The notes: generated by a model from the sequence alone, not told the origin. Shown: positions 15,214 through 25,712, counted from the first letter of the stretch. The stretch is 28,044 nt of DNA from Casp-actino8 sp044355095 (GCA_044355095.1 JBIKYT010000024.1:1-28044); one strand, 5' to 3'. A program made the numbers and translations.

Positions 15214-16239
15214 TCAAATCTCCGTCGCTGAACCAGATCGTGAGCGATTAACGACGCTCGATGCTGCTGTATTGACCAACAAAGTGATGATGAACAGAGC
15301 AAGTCCTGCTGCCATTAGGGCGCTAATTCCGGTCTCAGTTGATTCGCTGAATTTGAGAGCGATCAGGGCCGCAATGCTGTTTGATCCCTGTTCAACGATG
15401 GACCACTTGGCGTCAAAGGACGGCGAGATAATCAGGGTGACTGCGATGGTCTCGCCCAACGCTCGACCCAGCCCAAGCATTGAGCCACCGATAATTCCGC
15501 CTTGACCAAATGGCAACACAACATCGCGGACAACTCCCCATCGAGTTCCGCCAAGAGCCATGGCACCTTCACGTTCGCCTGGAGGCGCCTGGCCAAATAC
15601 CTCGCGCATTACCGAAGTACAGATCGGGATGACCATGAGCGACACGATGACGCCGGCCACGAATGTCGAAGACGGGAAGACACCAAGGGAGGTCCCAAAA
15701 TCGTCATTTACCTTAAAAAACGGCACAAAACCAAGGTTGTCAGCGAGCCACTTCGACAAAGTGATGATTCGTGGCTGCAGGTAGAACAACCCCCACAAGC
15801 CATAAATCAAGCTAGGTACTGCCGCGAGAAGGTCGATGGTTGCGGTCAGGAAACGGCGAATTCGCCGCGGGGCGTACTCGGTGATGAACAAAGCTGTGGC
15901 GATTGATACCGGAACGGCAATGAATAGGGCAACAAACGCGATTGAAAAGGTGTACGGCAGAAGCGAAGCGATACCAAACGCCCCGCCCATGTCGGGGGCC
16001 CACTGGCTTTCAGTAATGAAGCCCCAGCCAGAGATTCGCAAAGCGTCAATTCCTCGGAACAACAAAAAGCCGCCGATGAGCGCCATAACAAGGAAAACGA
16101 ACGAGCCAGCCACAGCTGCAACTGATCGATACACCTGGTCAACGCGATTTCTGCGAATAACGGGGTTGATGCGAACTTCCGAATCTTTGATGTCCGAAAC
16201 TGAATCTTTGATCTCGCCAACCGGTGATGACTTGGACAC
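15214..16239 (-). CDS. pstC: Phosphate ABC transporter permease PstC
   Basis: Second permease subunit of the Pst importer, 341 aa. Typical segments are WGFITESQWAPDMGGAFGI, APRRIRRFLTATIDLLAAVP followed by SLIYGLWGLFYLQP, and the ATPase-contact loop GAMALGGTRWGVVRDVVLP, then GGSMLGLGRALGETIAVTLI. I place the start at the GTG at 16239, because the upstream reading frame from 16368 adds 43 residues that do not resemble PstC and cross the PHO-box-like repeat at 16272-16300. First gene of the operon; pstA begins at its end. Confidence 0.93.
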   Translation of the reverse strand: MSKSSPVGEIKDSVSDIKDSEVRINPVIRRNRVDQVYRSVAAVAGSFVFLVMALIGGFLLFRGIDALRISGWGFITESQWAPDMGGAFGIASLLPYTFSIAFVALFIAVPVSIATALFITEYAPRRIRRFLTATIDLLAAVPSLIYGLWGLFYLQPRIITLSKWLADNLGFVPFFKVNDDFGTSLGVFPSSTFVAGVIVSLMVIPICTSVMREVFGQAPPGEREGAMALGGTRWGVVRDVVLPFGQGGIIGGSMLGLGRALGETIAVTLIISPSFDAKWSIVEQGSNSIAALIALKFSESTETGISALMAAGLALFIITLLVNTAASSVVNRSRSGSATEI

Positions 16240-16271
16240 CTCGACAGCATTCAGGCGTCTTGTGTCATTGG

Positions 16272-16300
16272 TCTGAAGTAGAGGTGAATAACAGTTGAAC
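16272..16300 (-). promoter_or_regulatory. PHO-box-like direct repeat upstream of pstC
   Basis: On the minus strand GTTCAAC (16300-16294), ATTCACC (16289-16283) and CTTCAGA (16278-16272) begin exactly 11 nt apart. The 11-nt unit resembles the GTTCACC-N4 PhoP box known from Streptomyces. The element lies 33-61 nt before the pstC start. Confidence 0.6.
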
Positions 16301-16409
16301 AGCAGAGCAAGTTTTATTGATCCCCATTCCAGATCGGGAGTGACCGCTCTAACTTGAGGCCATGTCATCTAAATCCCCAATGTAGGGAGATTTTTGGCTC
16401 CAATCTTAA

Positions 16410-18490
<2,081 letters not shown>

Positions 18491-18494
<4 letters not shown>

Positions 18495-19408
18495 GCGAGA
18501 TCACATCTGAGACAACAATTGTTTTGCCAGTTGACCAAGAAGATCAAGTAGCAGTTAGCGCTACTGATGACGCCAAGTTTCAATCAAAAAAGAATCTTGC
18601 GTTATCAATTCCGGTAGTTCGCCGTTTCGCCATCGTGATTTTCATGTTGGCGTTTGGTTCGTTGATGTTCAATCAAATCTTGGGGCCATTGGTCCACGAT
18701 CGTGCCGCAACAGCATTAGAGCAACGCTTGGCGTCTGATCTTGTGAATGGTGTGGCACCCGTTTCGAATCCAATTGCATTGGGTGTGCCGATCGGATTGA
18801 TTGAAGTGCCGAATCGTGATGTTCGTGCAGTTGTGGTTGAGGGATCGAAGGCCGAGCAATTGGCACAGGCTTCTGGTCATTTAATTGGTTCGGCGTTGCC
18901 GGGTCAGCCTGGTGTTTCAGCGATTCTGGGTCGCAGCCAAACGTACGGGGCCGAATTCAAAAAACTTGACCAACTGATCGTTGGCGATGAAGTGATTGTC
19001 ACGACCGGACAAGGCGTACACACCTATGAAGTGATTGACATCACTGTTCGTTCAGCGCGCGATGCTGCAGCATTCCAAGGCGAAGGACACATGTTGATCT
19101 TGGCAACAGTGGTTGATTCTTCTGATCGACTCGTGGTGCGGGCCACCCTTACTTCACCCGTCTTTCCTGCTGGTGAACCAACCGATCATCAGACGACACT
19201 TGATGAATTAGGTTTGGCCGGCGATTCATCATCGTGGTCAGATTTGGTGTTGTGGATGTTGATCGCGGTGTTGTTGGCGGCAGGATTTCCGATCATTGTC
19301 AATCAGGTGGGTCGACGCGTCGGGTGGTTGGTGGTTGCACCAATCGCGATGTGGGTTGCTCTAGAAATTTGGACTGCCATCTCGTTGATGAGCCCAAGCG
19401 CTTGGTAA
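18491..19408 (+). CDS. Sortase-fold membrane protein lacking catalytic His and Cys
   Basis: A 305-aa membrane protein. An acidic N-terminal tail precedes a transmembrane helix at about 43-64, then an extracellular domain that reads as a sortase: PIGLIEVPNRDVRAVVVEGS, HLIGSALPGQPG, ILGRSQTYGAEFKKLDQLIV, EVIVTTGQGVHTYEV and MLILATVVDSSDRLVVRATL. In active sortases of this type the first core motif is GHRTTYG and the second ends in a TC dipeptide. Here the histidine position is Arg148 and the cysteine position is Val207; Arg213 is kept in DRLVV. Two more hydrophobic segments (about 251-270 and 278-298) follow. It overlaps the upstream gene by ATGA, so the two are co-translated. A non-catalytic role is inferred. 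Confidence 0.75.
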
Positions 19409-19421
19409 ACCCGAAGGGTTT
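19407..19421 (+). terminator. Terminator hairpin after the sortase-like gene
   Basis: AAACCC, loop GAA, GGGTTT, beginning inside the stop codon, followed by TGTTT. Short stem but with a T-rich tail, so a likely Rho-independent terminator. Confidence 0.5.
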
Positions 19422-19443
19422 TGTTTCCAACTGCACAGACACT

Positions 19444-19483
19444 GTTCACCTGTAGGAAAGGTTGCTCATATTGCACGTTCACG
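19444..19483 (+). promoter_or_regulatory. Two GTTCAC boxes upstream of the second PstS-like gene
   Basis: GTTCACC (19444-19450) and GTTCACG (19477-19483) begin 33 nt apart, three turns of the 11-nt PHO-box period. The units in between do not match the box, so this is a weak candidate for phosphate control. Confidence 0.3.
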
Positions 19484-19541
19484 TTGTTGCTCCAAGATGA
19501 GGCGTCGAAATTTTTGACTACCTCAACGATAGGAGAAATAC

Positions 19542-21245
19542 GTGAAGAAGTTGCTCAGCTCAGCAGTGGCAATCGCCTCTGTAATTGGCGTGTGCGCCCT
19601 GCCCTCGCAGGTATCGGCCGGTGTCGATGGCTCGTCAGGAGACATCCTCGGCATCGCCGGTTCGGACACCACCACGTTTGTGATGGACGCTTTGGCGTCT
19701 GCTCACAACACGAACTCGCGCTACAACAAGGATAAAGACCGTGCCGTCAACATTCCGCCGTTGGTAGCTGCCAACCCGAGTGTGGAAAACGGTGAGTACT
19801 CGTCTCGATTGACATTGTCCAGCCCGAAGGATTGGCTCGCCGCTGCCCGCTCGACGTGGCCTGGCGGTGTCGTATTGCCGGCCGACAGTGACTGTCCAGT
19901 CAATATGGTGTTCGGCGGTTACGGATCACGTGACTCCAACTCCGACGGTGACACAGCAGACGGTGCCGTCTCGGCAGGACTGTTTGCTGAAGGCGGAATT
20001 TCAGTGACGGCCGATCTCGGCGGTGCGACAGCCGGAGCTGGGAACGACGTTGGTGAGACTTGGTACCTCGGTTTGGTGCCGCCGAATGGCTCGTCCAACG
20101 GCGCGACCGCCGTCGCAGGTACGGGGAATCAGAACGGTGTCTGGTACAACGGTCCGTCAAGTCCGGGTGGAACCGACAACTCAGCCTGTCTAGATATCGC
20201 TCGCTCGTCGTCAAAGCAGACAGACTCAGCCCGCGCCGCCCGTTTAGAAGGGTGGGCGTTCGCCCTCGATGCCATTGACTGGACTTACTTCAGTGGCAAT
20301 ACCCATGGCGTTGCCACCAGAGGTCTCACCAAGACCGAACTTGGCAACATTTACAACTGTCATTCCACTGCCAACGTCGATTTGAACACAGACGGTGACC
20401 TAAACGACGTTGGGGACCGAAAGAAGGGCTACCCGATTTGGCGGTTCTGGGGCGATGTGAATGGCATTTCCACCGACACCACCCCGATTGCGGCCTATCG
20501 CGTGCAGGTGGGTTCCGGAACCGGGTCTGACGTGGCGACCCAGTTGATCGGAAAAGCGGGCAATACGGATGCTCAGTTTCTTGCAAATTGCGACTCCGCG
20601 TCAAACGACACTGACAGCGATGCCGCGACCACATTCACTTTCCCGCAGGTTCAAGAACACGACTGCCGCAACGTCTCGGACGCAAACAAGCCTGATGCCA
20701 TTTGCTTCTATGGCTACAGCCGTTGGGTCATTCAGGCTAAGGCTCTCGAAACCGACAAGCGCAACGGTGCCGTGTTCGGCAAGTTCGCGGCCAATGGTAC
20801 TTTGAAGCGTCCATCGTTCAGCAGCATTAACGAAACGTCTTCTCGTTTCGAGGGAACTCGCTACGTCTACAACTACGTCGGACTGAACACGGACGGCACC
20901 GGTGAGGATTTGCCCGGTATTGCTGACTCGCGTCGATTCGTTGGTGTGACAGCTCAGCCGGCTGATTGTGCTGATGGTTCGGAAGTAGCAGTCGTCGCCG
21001 ACCCGTCCGCTACGCCTCCGGTGGTGGCTCAATCAGCAGTTGACTGCAACTTCGACGGCGACACAGTTGACACTGGTGTGACCGTGGGTGGCGTGCCCGG
21101 ATTTGTCTGTGGGGATCTCACCGCCCGCAAGATCATTGCAACGTACGGTTTGAAGCCCCTTCCTATGGGCGCAACCGACCCCGCTAACGGTGCCCTTGGC
21201 CAGTCCTACTGCCGTAAGGCCACTGGATCCAACCCCGGTTTCTGA
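19542..21245 (+). CDS. Secreted PstS-like protein with calcium-loop motifs
   Basis: A 567-aa protein with signal peptide MKKLLSSAVAIASVIGV ending near VSAG. The mature part begins ILGIAGSDTTTFVMDAL, a phosphate-loop-like motif of PstS-type proteins. Further matches to that fold are LEGWAFALDAIDWTYF, RGLTKTELGNIYNC, YRVQVGSGTGSDVATQ and the ending IIATYGLKPLP. Three D-x-N-x-D-G-D-x-x-D segments (131-140, 280-289, 501-510) look like EF-hand/dockerin calcium loops. Ten or so cysteines suggest disulfides. No membrane anchor is seen, so it may be released or attach to the wall by binding. GTG start at 19542 with AGGAG about 7 nt upstream. Ligand unknown. Confidence 0.7.
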   Translation: MKKLLSSAVAIASVIGVCALPSQVSAGVDGSSGDILGIAGSDTTTFVMDALASAHNTNSRYNKDKDRAVNIPPLVAANPSVENGEYSSRLTLSSPKDWLAAARSTWPGGVVLPADSDCPVNMVFGGYGSRDSNSDGDTADGAVSAGLFAEGGISVTADLGGATAGAGNDVGETWYLGLVPPNGSSNGATAVAGTGNQNGVWYNGPSSPGGTDNSACLDIARSSSKQTDSARAARLEGWAFALDAIDWTYFSGNTHGVATRGLTKTELGNIYNCHSTANVDLNTDGDLNDVGDRKKGYPIWRFWGDVNGISTDTTPIAAYRVQVGSGTGSDVATQLIGKAGNTDAQFLANCDSASNDTDSDAATTFTFPQVQEHDCRNVSDANKPDAICFYGYSRWVIQAKALETDKRNGAVFGKFAANGTLKRPSFSSINETSSRFEGTRYVYNYVGLNTDGTGEDLPGIADSRRFVGVTAQPADCADGSEVAVVADPSATPPVVAQSAVDCNFDGDTVDTGVTVGGVPGFVCGDLTARKIIATYGLKPLPMGATDPANGALGQSYCRKATGSNPGF

Positions 21246-21280
21246 CCCATCAGTTCAAACATCAACCTTAAGGAGGACTG

Positions 21281-23323
21281 ATGAAAAAGAGTTTGAGTTA
21301 TCTAGCTTTGGTAGGAATCGTGGCCTCGTTTGGGGCGGGTGCGGTTGGTTCCGCACCCGCTTCGGCGGCCACACTCAGTAATGCCACCCGCCTAGTGCTC
21401 GACACATCTGGCGGAGACCCCAATGGCGGAATCGGTGAGGCTGGTATCGGCGACGCTGGCGGCGTTTCAACAACGTTGACAGCGTCAGGTACCCGTTGGA
21501 CTGTGTTTGAATCTCTGTCGAGCGACATTGTCACAGGCGATACCAACGGCGCATCTGACGTGTTCGTCACCAATGGCACGACGGTCACCCGACTCAGTGT
21601 TTCGGCCAATGGGGATGAGGGCGGTTCTGGTTTGAACAGCTACGATCCGGAGATTTGTTCAACGGGTCGCAAGGTAGCGTACGTAACCGAAAACGACTTT
21701 GACATTGCCGACGTAGGCAATAGTGATGTTTACGTGATCGATCGTGACGCCGATGAGGACGGAATTTTTGACGAGTTCTCGCAGGAGAATGCTGTCACCG
21801 TGACTTTAGTGAGTGTCTCGTACGACAGTGACTTTGATGCGAATATCTCCACTGCCGACGGGGCGTACTCGCCTAGGTTCAGTAGCGATTGCACGAAAAT
21901 CGCTTTTGTAACCGACACGGGCTTCGATGCCGACGACTTGAACACCGCTCCCGACGTGTACATGAACACGCTCGGAAGCGTGGCCACTCCAGCGGTGTGG
22001 GTGAGCACGTTTGCTGATGGTGGTGGCGACGGTGGTGGCTTCTTGCCAGCACTCAATGCCGATGGCACAAAGGTGACCTTTGTAACCGAATTTACCGACC
22101 TTGTCTTTTCGGGTGGAGAGCTCGGTGGACTCATTGTGAGCACTGTTGGTGCATCGTCGGTAACAGCAGCGGCATACGCCAGCGTGAAGCCAGACGGCAA
22201 TCCATCAACTGGTCAGATTGATACCGATTCCGCACCTGCGATCTCGGCTGATGGCAAGTGCATCGCGTTCAAGTCAACTCAAGGGGTCGACTTGTTGGCA
22301 GGCAACCTTGGGCCTGCAGAAGGAATCTTCTTGTGGGATAACCGCGGTGCAAGTCCGGTGGTTAGCTTGATCAGCAAGATCACCACAGGTCAAGCTGCTA
22401 CATCTGCAACAGCGCCTCGGATCACCGATGACTGCAGTTTCATTGCTTACGAATCAAACGACGAGTTCATCTCGGCGGCTGACAACAACAACAAGCTAGA
22501 CGTGTTCTTGTACGACGTCGCTAACGGAACAACTCAGTTGATTTCGTCAAATGCAGATGGTGATTCAGCTGACGCCAACAGTTCATTGGCCGCACTTGAC
22601 TACGACCCGACTACTGGTCAGGGTGTTGTCATGATCACTTCAGGAGCAAGCAACATTCGTGGTGTAGCCGGTGGCAACCAAGATCTTGACTTGTTTGCTG
22701 TGCCATTCGATTCAACAATCGCACCTGCTGGTGCGCCGACTGCGTTGGTGGCGACACCTGGCAACGCTCGAGCTTCCATTGCCTTTACCGCACCGACGTC
22801 TACTGGTGGTGCGGCCATCACTAATTATGAGTATTCGACGAATAATGGGACGACTTGGAAAGCGTTGAGTCCTATTGATTTCACTTCCCCGGTGGTGATC
22901 ACGACTCGTTCGGATGCAACAACAGCGTTAGTGAATGGAACGACGTATCAGGTGAAGTTGCGAGCAGTGAACTCGGCAGGTTCGGGTACGGCGTCGGTAG
23001 CTGTGTCTGTGAAGCCTCGTACGACTGCTGGTGCGCCGACTGCGTTGGTGGCGACTGCTGGTGTTGCAAAGGCAACGATTACTTTCAAGGCTCCGACGTC
23101 TACTGGTGGTGCGGCCATCACTAATTATGAGTATTCGACGAATAATGGGACGACTTGGAAAGCGTTGAGTCCTAAGGATTTCACTTCCCCGGTGGTGATC
23201 ACGAAACGATCGGATGCAACAACAGCATTAGTGAAAGGAAAGATGTACAAGGTGAAGTTGCGGGCGGTGAACTCGGCAGGTTCAGGTACACCGTCAGCAG
23301 CAGTGACTGTTACCCCCAAATAA
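21281..23323 (+). CDS. Secreted propeller-like protein with two fibronectin type III repeats
   Basis: A 680-aa protein with an N-terminal signal peptide ending near GSAPASAAT. Residues about 40-470 contain repeated SSDIVTGDTNGASDVFV, CSTGRKVAYVTENDF and SADGKCIAFKSTQGV type segments that recall TolB/PD40 propeller blades (D..G..DVFV and S.DG..VAF). Two fibronectin type III domains of 100 residues each follow (APTALVATPG, NYEYSTNNGTTWKALSP, LRAVNSAGSGT). A strong ribosome binding site AAGGAGG precedes the ATG. There is no C-terminal transmembrane helix or sortase signal, so anchoring is unknown. A propeller plus FN3 suggests adhesion or glycan binding; that is inference. It is 35 nt after the second PstS-like gene. 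Confidence 0.8.
   Translation: MKKSLSYLALVGIVASFGAGAVGSAPASAATLSNATRLVLDTSGGDPNGGIGEAGIGDAGGVSTTLTASGTRWTVFESLSSDIVTGDTNGASDVFVTNGTTVTRLSVSANGDEGGSGLNSYDPEICSTGRKVAYVTENDFDIADVGNSDVYVIDRDADEDGIFDEFSQENAVTVTLVSVSYDSDFDANISTADGAYSPRFSSDCTKIAFVTDTGFDADDLNTAPDVYMNTLGSVATPAVWVSTFADGGGDGGGFLPALNADGTKVTFVTEFTDLVFSGGELGGLIVSTVGASSVTAAAYASVKPDGNPSTGQIDTDSAPAISADGKCIAFKSTQGVDLLAGNLGPAEGIFLWDNRGASPVVSLISKITTGQAATSATAPRITDDCSFIAYESNDEFISAADNNNKLDVFLYDVANGTTQLISSNADGDSADANSSLAALDYDPTTGQGVVMITSGASNIRGVAGGNQDLDLFAVPFDSTIAPAGAPTALVATPGNARASIAFTAPTSTGGAAITNYEYSTNNGTTWKALSPIDFTSPVVITTRSDATTALVNGTTYQVKLRAVNSAGSGTASVAVSVKPRTTAGAPTALVATAGVAKATITFKAPTSTGGAAITNYEYSTNNGTTWKALSPKDFTSPVVITKRSDATTALVKGKMYKVKLRAVNSAGSGTPSAAVTVTPK
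22729..23323 (+). repeat. Two tandem 300-bp fibronectin-III repeats
   Basis: The unit repeats with a period of exactly 300 bp. Within it 22793-22874 and 23093-23174 are identical over 82 bp, and most of the rest agrees. The second copy carries several changes to lysine codons. A recent duplication is likely. Confidence 0.9.
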
Positions 23324-23381
23324 GGAACACCTGTTTCACGGTATTCCGACAAGTTGACTGTGATACATAGTGTGAAGCTCG

Positions 23382-23423
23382 CTCCAGGACCTGACCAGTA
23401 TCAGGTCCTGGAGTTCGGCTTTT
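23382..23423 (+). terminator. Strong hairpin terminator after the FN3 gene
   Basis: CTCCAGGACCTGA (23382-23394) and TCAGGTCCTGGAG (23401-23413) form a perfect 13-bp stem with a 6-nt loop, followed by TTCGGCTTTT. It sits between two convergent genes and may serve both strands, though the T-run is on the plus strand. Confidence 0.65.
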
Positions 23424-23490
23424 ACGGACTAAAGCATTAGCGACTTGTGCGGACCACACAGATCAAAAACCGAATTGAACGCTAAGAGTT

Positions 23491-24354
23491 TTAGCTTTCA
23501 GTAATGGTGATCGATTCGATCTTGATTTCTTTGAGCGGAGGCATGCCGTTTGCTGAAGGATCATCATTGCCAGCGGCATCAAGTGCAACAACTGTGGAAT
23601 CAAGACCGTCAGTGACTTGACCGAACAAGGTGTAACTCGGCGGCAATGTAACACCCTCATCTCCGCTGATCACAAAGAACTGACTGCCATTGGTATTTGG
23701 GCCCGAGTTCGCCATGGCCAACGAGCCAATCTTGTACTCACCAGAGGCCGGCAATTCATCCGCGAACTTGTAACCAGGTCCGCCGTTGCCAGTTGCTGTG
23801 GGGTCACCACACTGAATCATGAAGCCAGGGATTGCACGATGACACGTGGTGCCATCGAAGTACTTGTTGCGAGCCAAGCTCACAAAGTTGTTGACAGCGC
23901 CAGGAGCCTTCGTTGCATCAAGTACTGCTGAGTACGTACCCATGTTGGTCGTCACGACTGCGGTGTAGGTCTTGGCGGGGTCGATACACAGAGCGAATGA
24001 ATCGCCAAACTCTTGGGTTTGTGTGGCGGCACCTTCGGCTGGCGGGCACTCAGTGGTTCCGTAGGCGAAGTCTGTTGGTGCAGCAGTATCGCCAGGCACG
24101 GTAGTCGAGGCGTCGCCAGAGGCAACTGTGGTGCTTGCGTACGCCTCAACAGTTGTGGTGATCGGCGCGGCGGTGTCGGCCGAGTCGTCTTTGGTGAGGA
24201 AGGCGATGCCAAAGAACAACGCCAAGATGATGACAATGGCTCCGACAATGCGGATCGTCGTCTTGGTGGTTTTCTGGCGCTTGGCGGCGGTCTCTTGAGC
24301 CTGACGGCCCATCTCGCGGTTCATTTTCTTACGTTCACGTTTTGCTGTTCCCAT
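23491..24354 (-). CDS. Membrane-anchored peptidyl-prolyl cis-trans isomerase, cyclophilin type
   Basis: Speeds cis-trans isomerisation of Xaa-Pro bonds, probably outside the membrane. The 287-aa protein starts with a strongly basic tail, a transmembrane helix at about 33-55 (IRIVGAIVIILALFFGIAFL) and a Thr/Ala/Pro linker. The cyclophilin domain at about 120-285 has APGAVNNFVSLARNKYFDGT, CHRAIPGFMIQCGDP, GPGYKFADELPASGEY, LAMANSGPNTNGSQFFV and TLFGQVTDGLD. The catalytic Arg in HRAIPGFMIQ and the FFV segment are kept. Cysteines at TECPP and ALCID may form a disulfide. ATG start with TAGCCT 9 nt upstream. Confidence 0.92.
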   Translation of the reverse strand: MGTAKRERKKMNREMGRQAQETAAKRQKTTKTTIRIVGAIVIILALFFGIAFLTKDDSADTAAPITTTVEAYASTTVASGDASTTVPGDTAAPTDFAYGTTECPPAEGAATQTQEFGDSFALCIDPAKTYTAVVTTNMGTYSAVLDATKAPGAVNNFVSLARNKYFDGTTCHRAIPGFMIQCGDPTATGNGGPGYKFADELPASGEYKIGSLAMANSGPNTNGSQFFVISGDEGVTLPPSYTLFGQVTDGLDSTVVALDAAGNDDPSANGMPPLKEIKIESITITES

Positions 24355-24363
24355 AGTTGGGGA

Positions 24364-24369
24364 AGGCTA
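24364..24369 (-). promoter_or_regulatory. -10 element of the cyclophilin gene
   Basis: TAGCCT on the minus strand lies 9 nt before the ATG at 24354. No clear Shine-Dalgarno sequence is present. Confidence 0.4.
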
Positions 24370-24423
24370 ACGGGGCAGAGGCCCGCCCTGCAGGTCAAGA
24401 ATGGTGATCGTTAGGTAAACAAC

Positions 24424-24452
24424 CTGAACTGAGGGCCGTGGGCAGGTAGCCT
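24424..24452 (+). promoter_or_regulatory. Promoter of lysC
   Basis: CTGAAC (24424-24429), a 17-nt spacer, TAGCCT (24447-24452), then 9 nt to the GTG at 24462. No Shine-Dalgarno sequence is present, so the message is probably leaderless or nearly so. Confidence 0.5.
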
Positions 24453-24461
24453 GAAACCCTT

Positions 24462-25712
24462 GTGGCACTCATTGTCCAAAAATACGGAGGCACTTCAGTA
24501 GCCGACCCTGAACGTATCCGTGCCGTGGCCGAACATGTGGCCTTCACCAAGCGTCATGGCAATGATGTTGTGGTCGTGGTGTCGGCCATGGGTAAGTCGA
24601 CCGACAACCTGATCAAACTCGCCAACGATGTCTCGTCAGTGCAGCCGGCCCGCGAACTTGACATGTTGCTCACCACGGGCGAGCGCATCTCCATGACTCT
24701 TGTGTGTATGGCTCTGGCCGGAGTCGGCATTGACGCCATCAGTTTCACGGGCAGCCAAGTCGGCATCATCACCGACACCGTGCACACCAAGGCCAAGATT
24801 CTTGAGGTGAAGGGTGATCGTGTTCGCGAGGCTCTTGCTCAAGGCAAAGTGTGTGTTGTCGCCGGCTTTCAAGGTGTCAGCACCGACAAAGAAATCACCA
24901 CACTTGGACGTGGTGGATCAGATACCACCGCAGTTGCTCTTGCAGCAGCGCTTGACGCCGACAGTTGCGAGATTTACACCGATGTCACGGGCGTGTTTAG
25001 TGCTGACCCGCGCATTGTTCCGCAGGCTCGCAAACTGCAACACATCAACTTTGATGAAATGCTCGAAATGGCTGGCGCTGGCAGCAAGGTACTTGCACTG
25101 CGTTCAGTTGAATTTGCTCGTAATCACAATGTCCCGATTCAAGTGCGTTCCAGTTTCACCTGGGAACCTGGCACTTGGGTAACTAGTCAGGAGCCATCGA
25201 TGGAAGATCCCATCATCTCTGGTGTTGTCACCGACATCAGCGAAGCCAAAGTGACCGTTCGTAAAGTTCCCGATCGTCCCGGCATCTCAGCATCGCTGTT
25301 TGAACAACTTGCCGAGTCAAATGTGAATGTCGACATGATCGTGCAGAACACATCAACTGATGGAAACACCGATATCAGTTTCACGGTGCCCAAGGCCGAC
25401 ATGAAGGTTGCACAAGGAATCGTCGAGTCTGTTGCCAAAGAAATTGGTGCCGCTGGCATCGCGCAAGACGACCTAATCGCCAAGATTTCATTGGTCGGTG
25501 CTGGCATGAAAACGAGTCCTGGCATCGCAGCCAAGATGTTCCGCACCCTTGCTGACAACGATGTGAACATTGAAATGATTTCGACGTCAACTATTCGTAT
25601 TTCGGTTGTTGTTGCTGCCGCCGATCTTGAAAAGGCCGCACGTTCATTGCACACTGCATTTGGTCTCGACAGCGGCCAGTCATACAGCGCTCCATTGCCC
25701 GAGCGGAAATAA
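24462..25712 (+). CDS. lysC: Aspartate kinase, alpha subunit
   Basis: Phosphorylates aspartate, the first step to lysine, threonine, methionine and diaminopimelate. The 416-aa protein has the kinase motif VQKYGGTSVAD at the start, VVSAMGKSTDNL, LLTTGERISM, FQGVSTDKEITTLGRGGSDT followed by TAVALAA, and DVTGVFSADPRIVP. Two ACT domains follow from about residue 265 to the end (KVPDRPGISASLFEQLAES, LVGAGMKTSPGIAAKMFRTL), the site of feedback control by lysine/threonine in relatives. An internal start gives a beta subunit (25200-25712). The methyltransferase gene begins 3 nt after it and asd follows. Confidence 0.96.
   Translation: MALIVQKYGGTSVADPERIRAVAEHVAFTKRHGNDVVVVVSAMGKSTDNLIKLANDVSSVQPARELDMLLTTGERISMTLVCMALAGVGIDAISFTGSQVGIITDTVHTKAKILEVKGDRVREALAQGKVCVVAGFQGVSTDKEITTLGRGGSDTTAVALAAALDADSCEIYTDVTGVFSADPRIVPQARKLQHINFDEMLEMAGAGSKVLALRSVEFARNHNVPIQVRSSFTWEPGTWVTSQEPSMEDPIISGVVTDISEAKVTVRKVPDRPGISASLFEQLAESNVNVDMIVQNTSTDGNTDISFTVPKADMKVAQGIVESVAKEIGAAGIAQDDLIAKISLVGAGMKTSPGIAAKMFRTLADNDVNIEMISTSTIRISVVVAAADLEKAARSLHTAFGLDSGQSYSAPLPERK
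25200..25712 (+). CDS. lysC: Aspartate kinase beta subunit from an internal in-frame start
   Basis: The ATG at codon 247 of lysC is preceded by AGGAG (25189-25193) at 6-nt spacing. The product, 170 aa beginning MEDPIISGVVTDISEAKV, is just the regulatory ACT region. It aligns in position with the beta subunit of Corynebacterium glutamicum aspartate kinase, also made from an internal start. Known from related bacteria; here it is inferred from the sequence. Confidence 0.6.
   Translation: MEDPIISGVVTDISEAKVTVRKVPDRPGISASLFEQLAESNVNVDMIVQNTSTDGNTDISFTVPKADMKVAQGIVESVAKEIGAAGIAQDDLIAKISLVGAGMKTSPGIAAKMFRTLADNDVNIEMISTSTIRISVVVAAADLEKAARSLHTAFGLDSGQSYSAPLPERK

Noticed and set aside
16240..16368. 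Upstream extension of pstC
   Set aside because: The extra 43 residues do not resemble PstC and would put the PHO-box-like repeat inside coding sequence.
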